Notes under the pieces: generated by a model
What the model was told of the DNA's origin: nothing
Databases searched by the model: none
What the model saw: only the letters and a program-made list of their open reading frames with translations
Part shown: in pieces, positions 1 to 8,672 of the stretch
Layout: each line of letters begins with the position of its first letter
How positions within the stretch are numbered: position 1 is the first letter of the stretch
Source: Paludibacter sp. UBA5753
GTDB taxonomy: Bacteria > Bacteroidota > Bacteroidia > Bacteroidales > Paludibacteraceae
Assembly (NCBI GenBank): GCA_002427615.1
Contig: DIFH01000125.1
Coordinates: 62,095 to 73,627, forward strand
DNA length: 11,533 nt
Reading direction: 5' to 3'
Made by a program: the position numbers and the translations under genes

Positions 1-109
1 GTGCAAAGAAAATGGTTAGTTATATTCAAAAACCTTGCATTTACACCTAAAAGAATTACTATAAATTACTATTTATCAGACTTATTATACTTTTTCAGCA
101 GACCCTAAT
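1..109. other. Upstream edge, noncoding
   Basis: A/T-rich sequence downstream of the mutase gene. It contains the near-tandem aattactat / aaattactat at about 54-72. I see no stable terminator hairpin and no gene end. Confidence 0.5.
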
Positions 110-1855
110 TTAAACGCCTAACGAAGCTCTTACAGCTTCAATTTTAGCATTGGCGGCAGCATCGGCAGCATCGTAATCGGCACGCGATTTCATTTCTCCC
201 CGCACTTCGATATAAAATTTGATTTTAGGTTCGGTTCCTGAAGGGCGAACTGAAATTTTCGTACCATCTTCGGTGAAATATTGCAAAACATTCGAAGTAG
301 CCGGCATAATCAATGTCGTATCCTCTCCGGTAATTATATTTTTCATTTTCAATGTTTTGTAATCCTTAATTAAAACCACTTTTGAACCGGCGATTTCTTT
401 CGGGGGATTATGACGGAAGTCATTCATCATTTGGGCAATTTCCTCAGCGCCCGATTTCCCTTTACGAACTACAGAAATTCCTTTTTCTTTTCCGTAGCCA
501 TATTCAAGGTAAATGTCCTGCAATAACTGGAACAAAGTCTTTCCATTATCTTTGGCCCAGGCAGTGATTTCTGCCATTAAAGCACATGAAGAAACGGCAT
601 CTTTATCGCGAACGAATGTTTCGGGTAAAAATCCATAGCTTTCTTCGCCACCTCCGATATACTCTTTAATGCCTTCATTTTCACGCATTACAGCCGCAAT
701 CCACTTAAATCCGGTGAAGCAGTCGAAACATTCCACCCCATTCTGGTCAGCTATCTGCTTAATAATTTCAGTAGTTACAATAGTTTTCACAACAAACTCA
801 TTCCCTTTTACTTTTCCGAGTTCTTTCCAGCGACGAATAAGGTAGTAAATAAATATCAGACAGGTTTGATTTCCGTTTACGAGTATCCATTCACCTTTGT
901 CGTTTTTCACGGCAATTCCCAGCCGGTCGGCATCAGGGTCCGAAGCCATCACAATGTCGGCATTGGTTTCGATAGCTTTCTTAATTGCCATGTCCAATGC
1001 AGCAGGTTCTTCCGGATTGGGCGAAATTACCGTAGGAAAATTTCCACTCACCACATTTTGTTCGGGGACAGGAATGATGTTCGTAAAACCATATTCGCGC
1101 AAGGCTCTGGGAATAAGTGAAACTCCTGTTCCGTGAATAGGCGTATAAACAATTTTCAAATCGTTGTTGCGTTTGATAGCATCCGGCGAAAGCGAAAGTG
1201 TTTTGATGGCTTCGATAAATGCTTTGTCAATTTCTTCGCCGATAATTTCTATTAATTTGGGATTACCTTCAAACTTAATATCATCCACTTTGGTCTTGTT
1301 AACTTCAGTAATCACATTTTCGTCGTGAGGCGCAATCATTTGTGCGCCGTCGTTCCAGTAAGCTTTGTAACCATTGTATTCCTTCGGATTGTGAGAGGCG
1401 GTTAAAATAATTCCGCTCTGACAACCCAAATGACGAATAGCAAAGGATGCTTCGGGAGTAGGACGGAGGTCTTCGAACAAATATACTTTGATACCGTTAG
1501 CCGAGAAAATATTGGCTGAAATTTCGGCAAACAAACGACTGTTATTCCGACAATCGTGACCAATCACCACACTGATTTGTGGCAACCCGGAGAATTGAGC
1601 TTTCAGATAATTACTTAAACCTTGCGTGGCAGCTCCCACGGTGTAAATATTCATGCGGTTGGTTCCTGTACCCATAATGCCGCGTAAACCACCGGTTCCG
1701 AATTCGAGATCGCGATAAAATGATTCTATTAACTCGGTTTTGTCATCGGCTTCCATCATGCGACGGATTTCGGTTTTGGTTTCTTCGTTGTAATTGCCGT
1801 CGAGCCATGTTTGGGCTTTGGATAGTACCTCGTTTAATAATGTATTGTTTTCCAT
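110..1855 (-). CDS. Phospho-sugar mutase (phosphoglucomutase/phosphomannomutase, alpha-D-phosphohexomutase family)
   Basis: This cytoplasmic enzyme interconverts hexose 1- and 6-phosphates, linking glycolysis to nucleotide sugars and storage polysaccharide. From the chosen start it has 581 residues, the usual length of the long Bacteroidota form. The four family signatures appear in order. TASHNP at about 152-157 contains the phosphoserine S154. The metal loop DPDADRLG lies at about 306-313. The sugar-recognition loop GGEES lies at about 402-406, and the phosphate-binding RPSGTEP at about 537-543. The frame extends nine codons further upstream but only to a TTG, so ATG at 1855 is the better start. 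The gene follows the MFS gene on the same strand, with a terminator between them, so it probably has its own promoter; I saw no clear TANNTTTG there. The family assignment is secure. Glucose versus mannose preference cannot be read from sequence. Confidence 0.95.
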   Translation of the reverse strand: MENNTLLNEVLSKAQTWLDGNYNEETKTEIRRMMEADDKTELIESFYRDLEFGTGGLRGIMGTGTNRMNIYTVGAATQGLSNYLKAQFSGLPQISVVIGHDCRNNSRLFAEISANIFSANGIKVYLFEDLRPTPEASFAIRHLGCQSGIILTASHNPKEYNGYKAYWNDGAQMIAPHDENVITEVNKTKVDDIKFEGNPKLIEIIGEEIDKAFIEAIKTLSLSPDAIKRNNDLKIVYTPIHGTGVSLIPRALREYGFTNIIPVPEQNVVSGNFPTVISPNPEEPAALDMAIKKAIETNADIVMASDPDADRLGIAVKNDKGEWILVNGNQTCLIFIYYLIRRWKELGKVKGNEFVVKTIVTTEIIKQIADQNGVECFDCFTGFKWIAAVMRENEGIKEYIGGGEESYGFLPETFVRDKDAVSSCALMAEITAWAKDNGKTLFQLLQDIYLEYGYGKEKGISVVRKGKSGAEEIAQMMNDFRHNPPKEIAGSKVVLIKDYKTLKMKNIITGEDTTLIMPATSNVLQYFTEDGTKISVRPSGTEPKIKFYIEVRGEMKSRADYDAADAAANAKIEAVRASLGV

Positions 1856-1918
1856 ATTGTTTATAGTTGAAAATTGGTTCAATATTTAGAAGCATAAAAA
1901 TACTACTTTTGTTTAAAT

Positions 1919-1966
1919 AAAAAAAATGCTTTAGAACCAATATTTTCATAGTGTCTCTAAAGCATT
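1919..1966 (-). terminator. Intrinsic terminator of the MFS transporter gene
   Basis: An 11-bp perfect stem is formed by 1925-1935 and 1956-1966, with a 20-nt loop. Read on the minus strand, it is followed directly by a run of eight T residues. It lies just past the MFS stop codon and upstream of the mutase gene, so it should end the MFS transcript. Confidence 0.8.
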
Positions 1967-1987
1967 CATTTTTTTGATATTAGAATA

Positions 1988-3397
1988 TTAACTTTTTACA
2001 TTCGGCATTTCAAGTCCATAACCCTTTCGCTTGTCTTCTTTTTTCAATAAGAATGCAAACACAATGCCTATCAGTCCAAAACAGGCAAAAATAAGCATTG
2101 GAATTGTATAATTATATTGCGAGATATGTTGGGTAGTTCCGTCCACCACCTTTGTTACTGTGCCGGTAATACAATATTTTTCGAGTACCGTGCCGATTAA
2201 TAAGGGAACGCCCATTAATCCCCAATTCTGTACCCAGAATATCATAGCATAAGCTGTACCCAGTTTGTTGTGAGGTATAATTTTAGCCACAGATGGCCAC
2301 ATAGCCGAAGGAACAAGTGAAAAGGCAATGCCCAATAACATTATTAAGCCGATAGCTACCGGCAAACTGTTAAGTGAAGGAATGGAGAACAACAAATGGA
2401 CGAAAACCAATAAAATTGAGCCGATAATCATAATGGTTGCTGCTTTACCTTTTTTGTCGGAAATACCGCCAAATAATGGCGTAAGCAATAAAGCGCTGAA
2501 AGGCAACAATGCAGGAATATAGCCTGCGAAACTATCGGAAACCTCAAATTTCTGAACAATCAGGTTGGTCGCAAATTTTATAAATGGAAATACTGCCGAA
2601 TAAAAAAGTACGCAAAGTATGGCGATATACCAGAAGGCGCGGTTTTTTGCAATTTCACCCACATCAGAAAACTTGAATTTTTCTTCGGCCTGAATGCCTG
2701 CGGCAGTTTCTTCTTTATCCAGCCGTTTATCCATAAAAGTGAAAAATATAAATACCAGCAAACCCAAGCAAAGCAACATCATGGCAACAATAATCGGTGT
2801 GCTGACATCTTTGGTGAGATTGTAAAGCGGAAGTGGAGTGAACATGGCCAATGCAGTACCAATACGGCCGGTGGAAGTATTCAACCCGATTGCCAAAGCC
2901 ATTTCTTTTCCTCTGAACCAACGTACAACTGCCTTATTGGCTGAGATACCAAACATTTCGCAACCTACTCCAAAAACGCCGAACCCTAAACCGGCTATAA
3001 CTGCCGATTTTGCAGTCGGGCCGATAATCTGCCACGAACCGATTGACAACTCATAAGTTCCTTCGCCGATATGACTCGAAATAGCCCAGTATTTGATAAA
3101 TGCACCGATAAGCATTATGGAAATAGCCAATATTCCTGTAAAGCGGGTTCCTAATTTATCAAGAATCATCCCACTGAAAATCAACATAAGTAAAAATACA
3201 TTGAACCAACCGTAACCGCTTGTAAATAAGCCGTAATCAGAGGCCGACCAATGTAAGTTACCCTGCAATTTTTCCTGTAATGGCGCCATGGCATCAGTGA
3301 GATAATACATACATAACATGGTAAATGATACCAATATAAGCACAAACCAGCGAGCTGATTTTGAATCGCGGAGCGAAGTGGAAATTTTTTCTGTCAT
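1988..3397 (-). CDS. MFS transporter resembling animal MFSD1
   Basis: This is an integral inner-membrane transporter of 469 residues with about 12 hydrophobic segments and a central cytoplasmic loop near 222-250. It has the MFS-type motif GMILDKLGTR at 76-85 after TM2 and a second-half counterpart, GGISDKKGK, at 310-318. By recall of the human protein, several stretches match MFSD1 closely: RWFRGKE at 159-165, RIG at 178-180, the AVFPFIKF segment at 268-275, and MWPSVAKIIP followed by KLGTAY at 366-383. Animal MFSD1 is a lysosomal dipeptide carrier. E147 and R178 sit where MFSD1 has its TM4 glutamate and TM5 arginine. A peptide substrate is therefore a reasonable inference, but organic acids or sugars cannot be excluded. 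The gene is divergent from clpC and ends in its own terminator. Confidence 0.85.
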   Translation of the reverse strand: MTEKISTSLRDSKSARWFVLILVSFTMLCMYYLTDAMAPLQEKLQGNLHWSASDYGLFTSGYGWFNVFLLMLIFSGMILDKLGTRFTGILAISIMLIGAFIKYWAISSHIGEGTYELSIGSWQIIGPTAKSAVIAGLGFGVFGVGCEMFGISANKAVVRWFRGKEMALAIGLNTSTGRIGTALAMFTPLPLYNLTKDVSTPIIVAMMLLCLGLLVFIFFTFMDKRLDKEETAAGIQAEEKFKFSDVGEIAKNRAFWYIAILCVLFYSAVFPFIKFATNLIVQKFEVSDSFAGYIPALLPFSALLLTPLFGGISDKKGKAATIMIIGSILLVFVHLLFSIPSLNSLPVAIGLIMLLGIAFSLVPSAMWPSVAKIIPHNKLGTAYAMIFWVQNWGLMGVPLLIGTVLEKYCITGTVTKVVDGTTQHISQYNYTIPMLIFACFGLIGIVFAFLLKKEDKRKGYGLEMPNVKS

Positions 3398-3475
3398 AAA
3401 CTTTTGTTTTATAAATATGTTTTCTTTAATAACAAATAATATCCGGCTATGGGGTAATTATTCAAAAATTGCCTG

Positions 3476-3483
3476 CAAATCTA
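3476..3483 (-). promoter_or_regulatory. Candidate -7 element for the MFS gene
   Basis: The minus strand reads TAGATTTG, a full match to the Bacteroidota TANNTTTG consensus, about 80 nt before the start codon. I saw no good -33 TTTG partner, so this is a motif-only call. Confidence 0.4.
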
Positions 3484-3552
3484 CTGAAAAAAATTCATTT
3501 TAACGTAGAACCTGACATTATTGCCGTTATTTCTTCAATATTTTTTCGGTAT

Positions 3553-3560
3553 TATTTTTG
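3553..3560 (+). promoter_or_regulatory. Possible distal -7 element for clpC
   Basis: TATTTTTG matches TANNTTTG about 100 nt upstream of clpC. It would be a second start site to the closer element at 3622. The surrounding DNA is T-rich, so a chance match is possible. Confidence 0.25.
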
Positions 3561-3621
3561 AAACAATCAATTTCACCAAAAGAACGTCAAACCTTAGAGG
3601 TATAACATTCAAACTTTTTAT

Positions 3622-3629
3622 TAATTTTG
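3622..3629 (+). promoter_or_regulatory. Candidate proximal -7 element for clpC
   Basis: TAATTTTG is a full TANNTTTG match ending 27 nt before the clpC ATG, which would give a leader of roughly 20 nt. No convincing -33 TTTG is visible at the right spacing. Confidence 0.45.
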
Positions 3630-3642
3630 TCAAATTAACGAC

Positions 3643-3647
3643 AGGAG
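3643..3647 (+). promoter_or_regulatory. Shine-Dalgarno site of clpC
   Basis: AGGAG lies 9 nt upstream of ATG 3657. This is unusual here because the other leaders in the window are A/T-rich and lack such a site. It supports the chosen clpC start. Confidence 0.6.
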
Positions 3648-3656
3648 AACATTTAT

Positions 3657-6167
3657 ATGACAGTCAACTATTCAGAACAATTACATAACGTATTGCTTTA
3701 CAGTATACAAGAAGCCGAAAGACTTGGGAACAATTATGTCGGTCCCGAACATCTTTTATTAGGTTTGCTGCGCAACGGAACAGGTAAAGCCATCGAAATA
3801 TTGAATCAGTCACATGTTAATTTATCTAAAGTAAAGCAAATTATCGAAAGCCAGATTCGTACTGATACAGAGCCGACCGGGGAAGAAATTCCTGTGTTGA
3901 AAAGTACCGAACGAATCAAAAAAATCATGGAACTCGAAACACGTTCGTTATCGGCAGAAACTGCTGATACAGAACATCTTCTTTTAGCTATTCTAAAGGA
4001 AAAGAATAACCTTGCTGTGGAAACACTATCGGCAGAACATCTGACTTACGAACAAGCAAAAGCATTTATGGAAGAGCCTAAGGACTTACCCATGTTAGGT
4101 TCAAGTTTTCAGGATGAAGATGATGAAGATGATGATCCGCGCCGGAAACAAAGATCGCATGCTCAACAGTCGGCAAAACAAAGCGACACGCCGGCGCTCG
4201 ATACTTTTGGCGTCGATATCACCAAAGCTGCCCAGGAAAACCGGCTCGACCCAATCGTGGGACGTGTAAAAGAAATTGAACGATTGGCACAAATCCTGAG
4301 CCGCCGTAAAAAAAACAATCCTGTTTTGATTGGCGATCCGGGAGTAGGGAAGTCCGCCATTGTTGAAGGATTGGCATTACGCATTATTCAACATAAGGTT
4401 TCGCGTGTACTGTTCGACAAACGCGTAGTTTCGCTCGATATGGCTTCGATAGTAGCCGGAACGAAATACCGCGGACAGTTCGAAGAACGTATTAAAGCTA
4501 TTTTGAATGAATTACAGAAAAATCCTGATGTGATTCTTTTTATCGACGAAATTCACACCATAGTGGGAGCGGGGGGAGCGCCAGGTTCACTCGATGCAGC
4601 CAATATGCTTAAACCTGCGCTGGCACGTGGTGAAATTCAATGCGTTGGTGCGACAACTTTGGATGAATATCGCCAGAGCATTGAAAAAGATGGCGCCTTG
4701 GAGCGTCGTTTCCAGAAAGTTATGGTTGATCCGACAACTGCCGATGAAACCTTGCAGATACTTGAAAATATTCAGGATCGTTACGAGTTTCATCACAATG
4801 TCCGGTATACGCCCGAAGCAATTAAAGCCTGTGTCCGACTGACCGACCGGTACATTACCGACCGTTGTTTTCCGGATAAAGCCATTGATGCGCTGGATGA
4901 ATCGGGATCGCGTGTACATATAGGCACGGTTTCGGTTCCTGTTGAAATTGAAGAACTCGAAAAGAAAATAGAAGAACTCAGGAAAGAAAAACTCAGAGTA
5001 CTGGGCGAACAAAAATATGAATTAGCCGGTCCTATTCGCGATCAGGAAAAACAAACGCAATATCAGCTCGAAGATGCCATTAAACGCTGGGAAAAAGATG
5101 CTCAGATGCATCCTGAAACCGTTGACGAAGAACAAGTTGCCGAAGTGGTTGCCATGATGTCGGGGATTCCGGTTCAACGTATTGCGCAAGCCGAAGGATT
5201 AAAACTTCGTCAGATGAAAGAGGTTTTGCAAAACAAAATCATCGGACAGGATGAAGCGGTGAATAAAATTGTAAAGGCTATTCAACGTAACCGTATCGGG
5301 CTTAAAGATCCAAACAAACCTATTGGTTCGTTTATTTTTATTGGTCCTACCGGCGTAGGTAAAACTCACTTAGCTAAAATTTTAGCGGAATTTATGTTCG
5401 ATAGCGCCGATGCCCTGATTCGTGTGGATATGAGTGAATATATGGAGAAATTCAGTGTTTCGAGGCTGATTGGAGCGCCTCCGGGGTATGTTGGTTACGA
5501 AGAAGGTGGACAATTAACCGAAAAAGTTCGTCGGAAACCTTATTCCATCATTTTGCTCGATGAAATAGAAAAAGCGCATCCCGATGTATTTAATTTGTTG
5601 TTGCAGGTTATGGACGAAGGTCGTTTAACCGACAGTTTAGGTCGTCGCATCGACTTCAAAAATACCATAATCATCATGACTTCCAACGTTGGAACGCGTC
5701 AGTTGAAAGATTTTGGTAAAGGCGTCGGCTTTAATACCCCGGCCGAAATTGCAATTGATTCGGAATTTTCGCGTGGAGTTATCCAAAAGGCATTAAATCG
5801 TACCTTTGCACCGGAGTTCCTGAATCGTGTTGACGATGTAGTGATGTTCGATCAGTTAAGCAGAGATTCGATTAAAGCAATTATTGATTTGGAACTGAGA
5901 GGTTTATTTGGTAGGGTTACCGCAATGGGCTATAAACTTGAACTTTCGCCCGAAGCCAAAGATTTTATTGCCGATAAAGGGTATGATGTCCAGTTTGGAG
6001 CTCGTCCGCTTAAGCGCGCTATACAGCTTTACCTCGAAGACCAGTTGGCGGACATCGTGTTATCCGGCGAACTCGAAACAGGCGATACCATATTAATGGA
6101 ATTGGATGACGAAACAAAAAAAATCAAAGCCCGTATCGTGAAACCGACAACTGCTTTACCGGAATAA
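3657..6167 (+). CDS. clpC: ATP-dependent Clp protease ATPase subunit ClpC
   Basis: ClpC is a cytoplasmic hexameric AAA+ unfoldase that feeds proteins to the ClpP peptidase. The 836 residues show the full ClpC layout. Two Clp_N repeats (about 5-65 and 80-140) are followed by an acidic linker near 152-160. AAA-1 has Walker A GDPGVGKS at 226-233, Walker B ending D297-E298, and a KYRG pore loop. The middle coiled coil spans about 429-481 with the UVR-like LAGPIRDQEK, which separates ClpC from ClpB. AAA-2 has GPTGVGKT at 563-570, D635-E636 and a GYVG pore loop. VGF at 690-692 fits the ClpP-docking tripeptide, so partnership with ClpP is likely. No ctsR, mcsA or mcsB lies next to it. The gene is divergent from the MFS gene and has its own terminator, so it is probably monocistronic. 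Confidence 0.96.
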   Translation: MTVNYSEQLHNVLLYSIQEAERLGNNYVGPEHLLLGLLRNGTGKAIEILNQSHVNLSKVKQIIESQIRTDTEPTGEEIPVLKSTERIKKIMELETRSLSAETADTEHLLLAILKEKNNLAVETLSAEHLTYEQAKAFMEEPKDLPMLGSSFQDEDDEDDDPRRKQRSHAQQSAKQSDTPALDTFGVDITKAAQENRLDPIVGRVKEIERLAQILSRRKKNNPVLIGDPGVGKSAIVEGLALRIIQHKVSRVLFDKRVVSLDMASIVAGTKYRGQFEERIKAILNELQKNPDVILFIDEIHTIVGAGGAPGSLDAANMLKPALARGEIQCVGATTLDEYRQSIEKDGALERRFQKVMVDPTTADETLQILENIQDRYEFHHNVRYTPEAIKACVRLTDRYITDRCFPDKAIDALDESGSRVHIGTVSVPVEIEELEKKIEELRKEKLRVLGEQKYELAGPIRDQEKQTQYQLEDAIKRWEKDAQMHPETVDEEQVAEVVAMMSGIPVQRIAQAEGLKLRQMKEVLQNKIIGQDEAVNKIVKAIQRNRIGLKDPNKPIGSFIFIGPTGVGKTHLAKILAEFMFDSADALIRVDMSEYMEKFSVSRLIGAPPGYVGYEEGGQLTEKVRRKPYSIILLDEIEKAHPDVFNLLLQVMDEGRLTDSLGRRIDFKNTIIIMTSNVGTRQLKDFGKGVGFNTPAEIAIDSEFSRGVIQKALNRTFAPEFLNRVDDVVMFDQLSRDSIKAIIDLELRGLFGRVTAMGYKLELSPEAKDFIADKGYDVQFGARPLKRAIQLYLEDQLADIVLSGELETGDTILMELDDETKKIKARIVKPTTALPE

Positions 6168-6320
6168 ATAGAACGCAAATACCGCAAATAAAGGCTGATA
6201 TTTCCTGGATTTTATTTACACTTTAAGGGATTCCGTGATTTAGCTGCTTTGTGTGCCTTCACCTTTTCTTATCAAACACCGGAATATTTAGCTTTCTGAC
6301 AATAGATAAGAAGCGTCAAG
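6168..6320 (+). other. Noncoding clpC-aspS spacer, first half, with a degenerate interspersed-type repeat
   Basis: No open frame is supported. The segment starts with a tandem 9-mer, acgcaaata then ccgcaaata (6173-6190), and continues with sequence of the kind that recurs between genes in Bacteroidota (gattccgtgattt, then ctttgtgtgccttc). I read it as a decayed extragenic repeat, which is inference from familiarity. Confidence 0.35.
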
Positions 6321-6321
6321 T

Positions 6322-6360
6322 AAAAAGATGTAAAGTACTTATTCTTTGCATCTTTTTTAT
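6322..6360 (+). terminator. Intrinsic terminator of clpC
   Basis: An 11-bp stem pairs 6325-6335 with 6344-6354 and includes one G-U pair. The loop is 8 nt and a T-run follows. Flanking A and T runs can lengthen the stem. It lies about 155 nt past the clpC stop and before the aspS promoter. Confidence 0.75.
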
Positions 6361-6389
6361 TTTCTACTTTAGTAATAGAGTTTTTTTTG

Positions 6390-6397
6390 TATTTTTG
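6390..6397 (+). promoter_or_regulatory. Candidate -7 element for aspS
   Basis: TATTTTTG fully matches TANNTTTG and sits just past the clpC terminator, about 90 nt before aspS. A weak TTTA at 6368-6371 is 18 nt upstream as a possible -33 element. The rest of the leader (6405-6486) is A/T-rich with no other structure seen. Confidence 0.5.
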
Positions 6398-6486
6398 TGT
6401 CTCATAAAAAATGAATAAACCTACCGGAATATAAAATTATTTTCTACTGGATATTTGACATAAATTTCTGATTATTAATTATATAA

Positions 6487-8250
6487 ATGTATAGAACACA
6501 CACTTGCGGCGAACTTCGTATTGTTCATGCCGGACAAACGGTATCCTTATCGGGTTGGGTACAACGTTCCCGAAAAATGGGAGGGATGACTTTCATCGAT
6601 ATTCGTGACAGATATGGCATAACTCAGTTGGTTTTTAACAACGAAACCAACACAGAACTTTTCGATCAAGCCAATAAACTCGGACGGGAATTTGTTATCC
6701 AGGTTACGGGAACCGTCGCCGAGCGCAGTAATAAAAATAGCAATATTCCAACTGGCGAAGTTGAATTGTTGGTCGAGAATTTACAAATACTGAACGAGGC
6801 CAAAACGCCACCGTTTACCATAGAAGATAATACCGATGGCGGTGATGATATCCGTATGAAATATCGTTATCTCGATTTACGCCGTAATAATGTGCGAAGC
6901 AACCTGATTCTTCGCCATCAAATAACTTTTGAAATCCGCCGTTATCTTGATCAATTGGGTTTTATCGAAGTAGAAACACCTATTCTGATAGGTTCGACTC
7001 CCGAAGGAGCCCGCGATTTTGTGGTTCCATCACGTATGAATGCCGGCGAATTTTACGCCTTACCGCAATCGCCTCAATTATTTAAACAGTTGTTGATGGT
7101 TTCCGGTTTCGATCGTTACTTCCAGATTGCCAAATGTTTCCGTGACGAGGATTTACGTGCCGACCGTCAACCTGAGTTTACACAAATCGACTGCGAAATG
7201 TCGTTTATCGAACAGGAAGATGTTTTAAATACATTCGAAGGAATGATCAAGCATTTGTTTAAGTTTGTTAAAAATATTGATTTTGACGAAGCTTTTCCAC
7301 GCATGACTTGGCATGATGCCATGAAATATTACGGTTCGGATAAACCGGATATTCGCTTCGATATGAGGTTCGTCGAGTTGAAAGAAGCAGTGTCAAACCA
7401 TAATTTTGTGGTTTTTGACAATGTTCCTTATGTTGGAGGTATTTGCGCAACCGGTTGTGCATCGTACACACGTAAACAAATTGATGAACTGACCGATTTT
7501 GTCAAACGTCCGCAAATAGGAGCAAAGGGTCTGGTTTATATCCGTTGTGAAGCCGACGGTACTTTTAAATCTTCGATTGATAAATATTATACAAATGAAG
7601 ATTTAAAACAAATAGCCGGTATGTTCGATGCACAGGCGGGCGACTTGATTTTAATCCTGGCAGGTAATAAAATCAAAACCCAGAAAGCCTTAAGCGAACT
7701 CCGGCTTGAGGTGGGAGAGAAGTTAGGTCTTCGCAACAAGAATGTATTTGCGCCACTATGGGTAATTGATTTTCCACTGTTCGAGTGGGATGAAGAAACA
7801 CAACGCTATTATGCTACACATCACCCGTTTACATCGCCATATTTAGATGATATCCCATTGCTGGATACCAATCCCGGACAAGTTCGCGCTACTGCTTACG
7901 ATATGGTAATCAATGGCGTTGAGCTTGGCGGTGGATCTATCCGTATTCACGATAGTGCATTGCAAAATCGCATGTTCGAATTACTTGGATTTACACCCGA
8001 AAAAGCTCAGGCTCAGTTTGGATTTTTGATGAACGCTTTCCAATACGGGGCGCCACCGCATGGCGGCTTGGCTTTCGGCCTGGATCGTTTGGTTTCATTG
8101 TTTGCAGGGCTCGACAGCATCCGCGATTGCATTGCTTTCCCGAAAAATAATTCCGGACGGGATGTAATGATAGATGCTCCCTCTAAAATTGATCAATCTC
8201 AATTGGATGAATTAAACTTGATTATTGATATAAAAGAAAAACAACATTAA
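6487..8250 (+). CDS. aspS: Aspartate--tRNA ligase (bacterial type)
   Basis: This cytoplasmic class II synthetase charges tRNA-Asp with aspartate. At 587 residues it has the normal bacterial length. The N-terminal OB-fold anticodon-binding domain starts with SGWVQRSRKMGGMTFIDIRD (22-41). Class II motif 2 is FRDEDLRADRQPEF at 218-231. The GAD insertion domain lies in the middle, and motif 3 is GLAFGLDRL at 527-535. From recall, position 31 (here Met) and position 83 (here Lys) are those discussed for discriminating versus non-discriminating AspRS. Lys83 leans to the discriminating form, but this is tentative. It has its own promoter and is followed 21 nt later by a small gene that is probably co-transcribed. 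Confidence 0.97.
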   Translation: MYRTHTCGELRIVHAGQTVSLSGWVQRSRKMGGMTFIDIRDRYGITQLVFNNETNTELFDQANKLGREFVIQVTGTVAERSNKNSNIPTGEVELLVENLQILNEAKTPPFTIEDNTDGGDDIRMKYRYLDLRRNNVRSNLILRHQITFEIRRYLDQLGFIEVETPILIGSTPEGARDFVVPSRMNAGEFYALPQSPQLFKQLLMVSGFDRYFQIAKCFRDEDLRADRQPEFTQIDCEMSFIEQEDVLNTFEGMIKHLFKFVKNIDFDEAFPRMTWHDAMKYYGSDKPDIRFDMRFVELKEAVSNHNFVVFDNVPYVGGICATGCASYTRKQIDELTDFVKRPQIGAKGLVYIRCEADGTFKSSIDKYYTNEDLKQIAGMFDAQAGDLILILAGNKIKTQKALSELRLEVGEKLGLRNKNVFAPLWVIDFPLFEWDEETQRYYATHHPFTSPYLDDIPLLDTNPGQVRATAYDMVINGVELGGGSIRIHDSALQNRMFELLGFTPEKAQAQFGFLMNAFQYGAPPHGGLAFGLDRLVSLFAGLDSIRDCIAFPKNNSGRDVMIDAPSKIDQSQLDELNLIIDIKEKQH

Positions 8251-8271
8251 AACATTTAAAATCAATATATT

Positions 8272-8526
8272 ATGACTGAAAAGGAAATTAAGGATAAAGC
8301 GGAACAAATCATCGAAGCTTTGACGGCTTTAAGTCTCGGTCGTGAACCGAATATGTTATCGAATGATGCTTTTAGGAAATTATCTTCACATCCAAATTTC
8401 TATCAGATTAAAGAGGCATATATAAATTATTTACAATCATTCGACGGAAAAGTTGAAAGCGCTGATGATATTAAAAAGATGTTTGATTTTCGAATGAATA
8501 TTGTAAACTTGTTTGATATACTTTAA
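8272..8526 (+). CDS. Small hypothetical protein downstream of aspS
   Basis: I do not recognise this 84-residue protein. It has no signal peptide, membrane segment or metal-binding cluster. It is rich in charged residues and looks helical: a first helix near 3-22, a break around GREPNML (23-29), then further helices ending in the hydrophobic tail IVNLFDIL. It reads as a small soluble protein. The ATG follows the aspS stop by only 21 nt on the same strand with no terminator between them, so co-transcription with aspS is likely. Codon use resembles its neighbours, and the uninterrupted, well-composed frame supports a real gene. No function is proposed. Confidence 0.75.
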   Translation: MTEKEIKDKAEQIIEALTALSLGREPNMLSNDAFRKLSSHPNFYQIKEAYINYLQSFDGKVESADDIKKMFDFRMNIVNLFDIL

Positions 8527-8672
8527 TTTTGTAGTTGCAATAATTTCCTTATGTTATTTAATTTGACAAATTTGATAACCGTCTATGCGGCTCTTTCTTT
8601 TACGTAAAAATCGAGTAGGACAAGAATAAACATATTTTCTATTTTACATAAATTTTGTAGTTGAAATATTTC

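Noticed and set aside
1743..1949. Minus-strand frame overlapping the mutase start
   Set aside because: It crosses the terminator hairpin and overlaps the mutase in another frame. The translation has no recognisable features.
4587..5012. Minus-strand frame of 141 codons inside clpC
   Set aside because: It lies wholly within the conserved AAA-1 and middle domains of clpC, has a low-complexity F/N/R-rich translation, and shows no family resemblance.
3657..6167. ClpB or ClpA instead of ClpC
   Set aside because: The middle domain is the short UVR-like type, not the long ClpB coiled coil. The full ClpC layout with the VGF loop is present.
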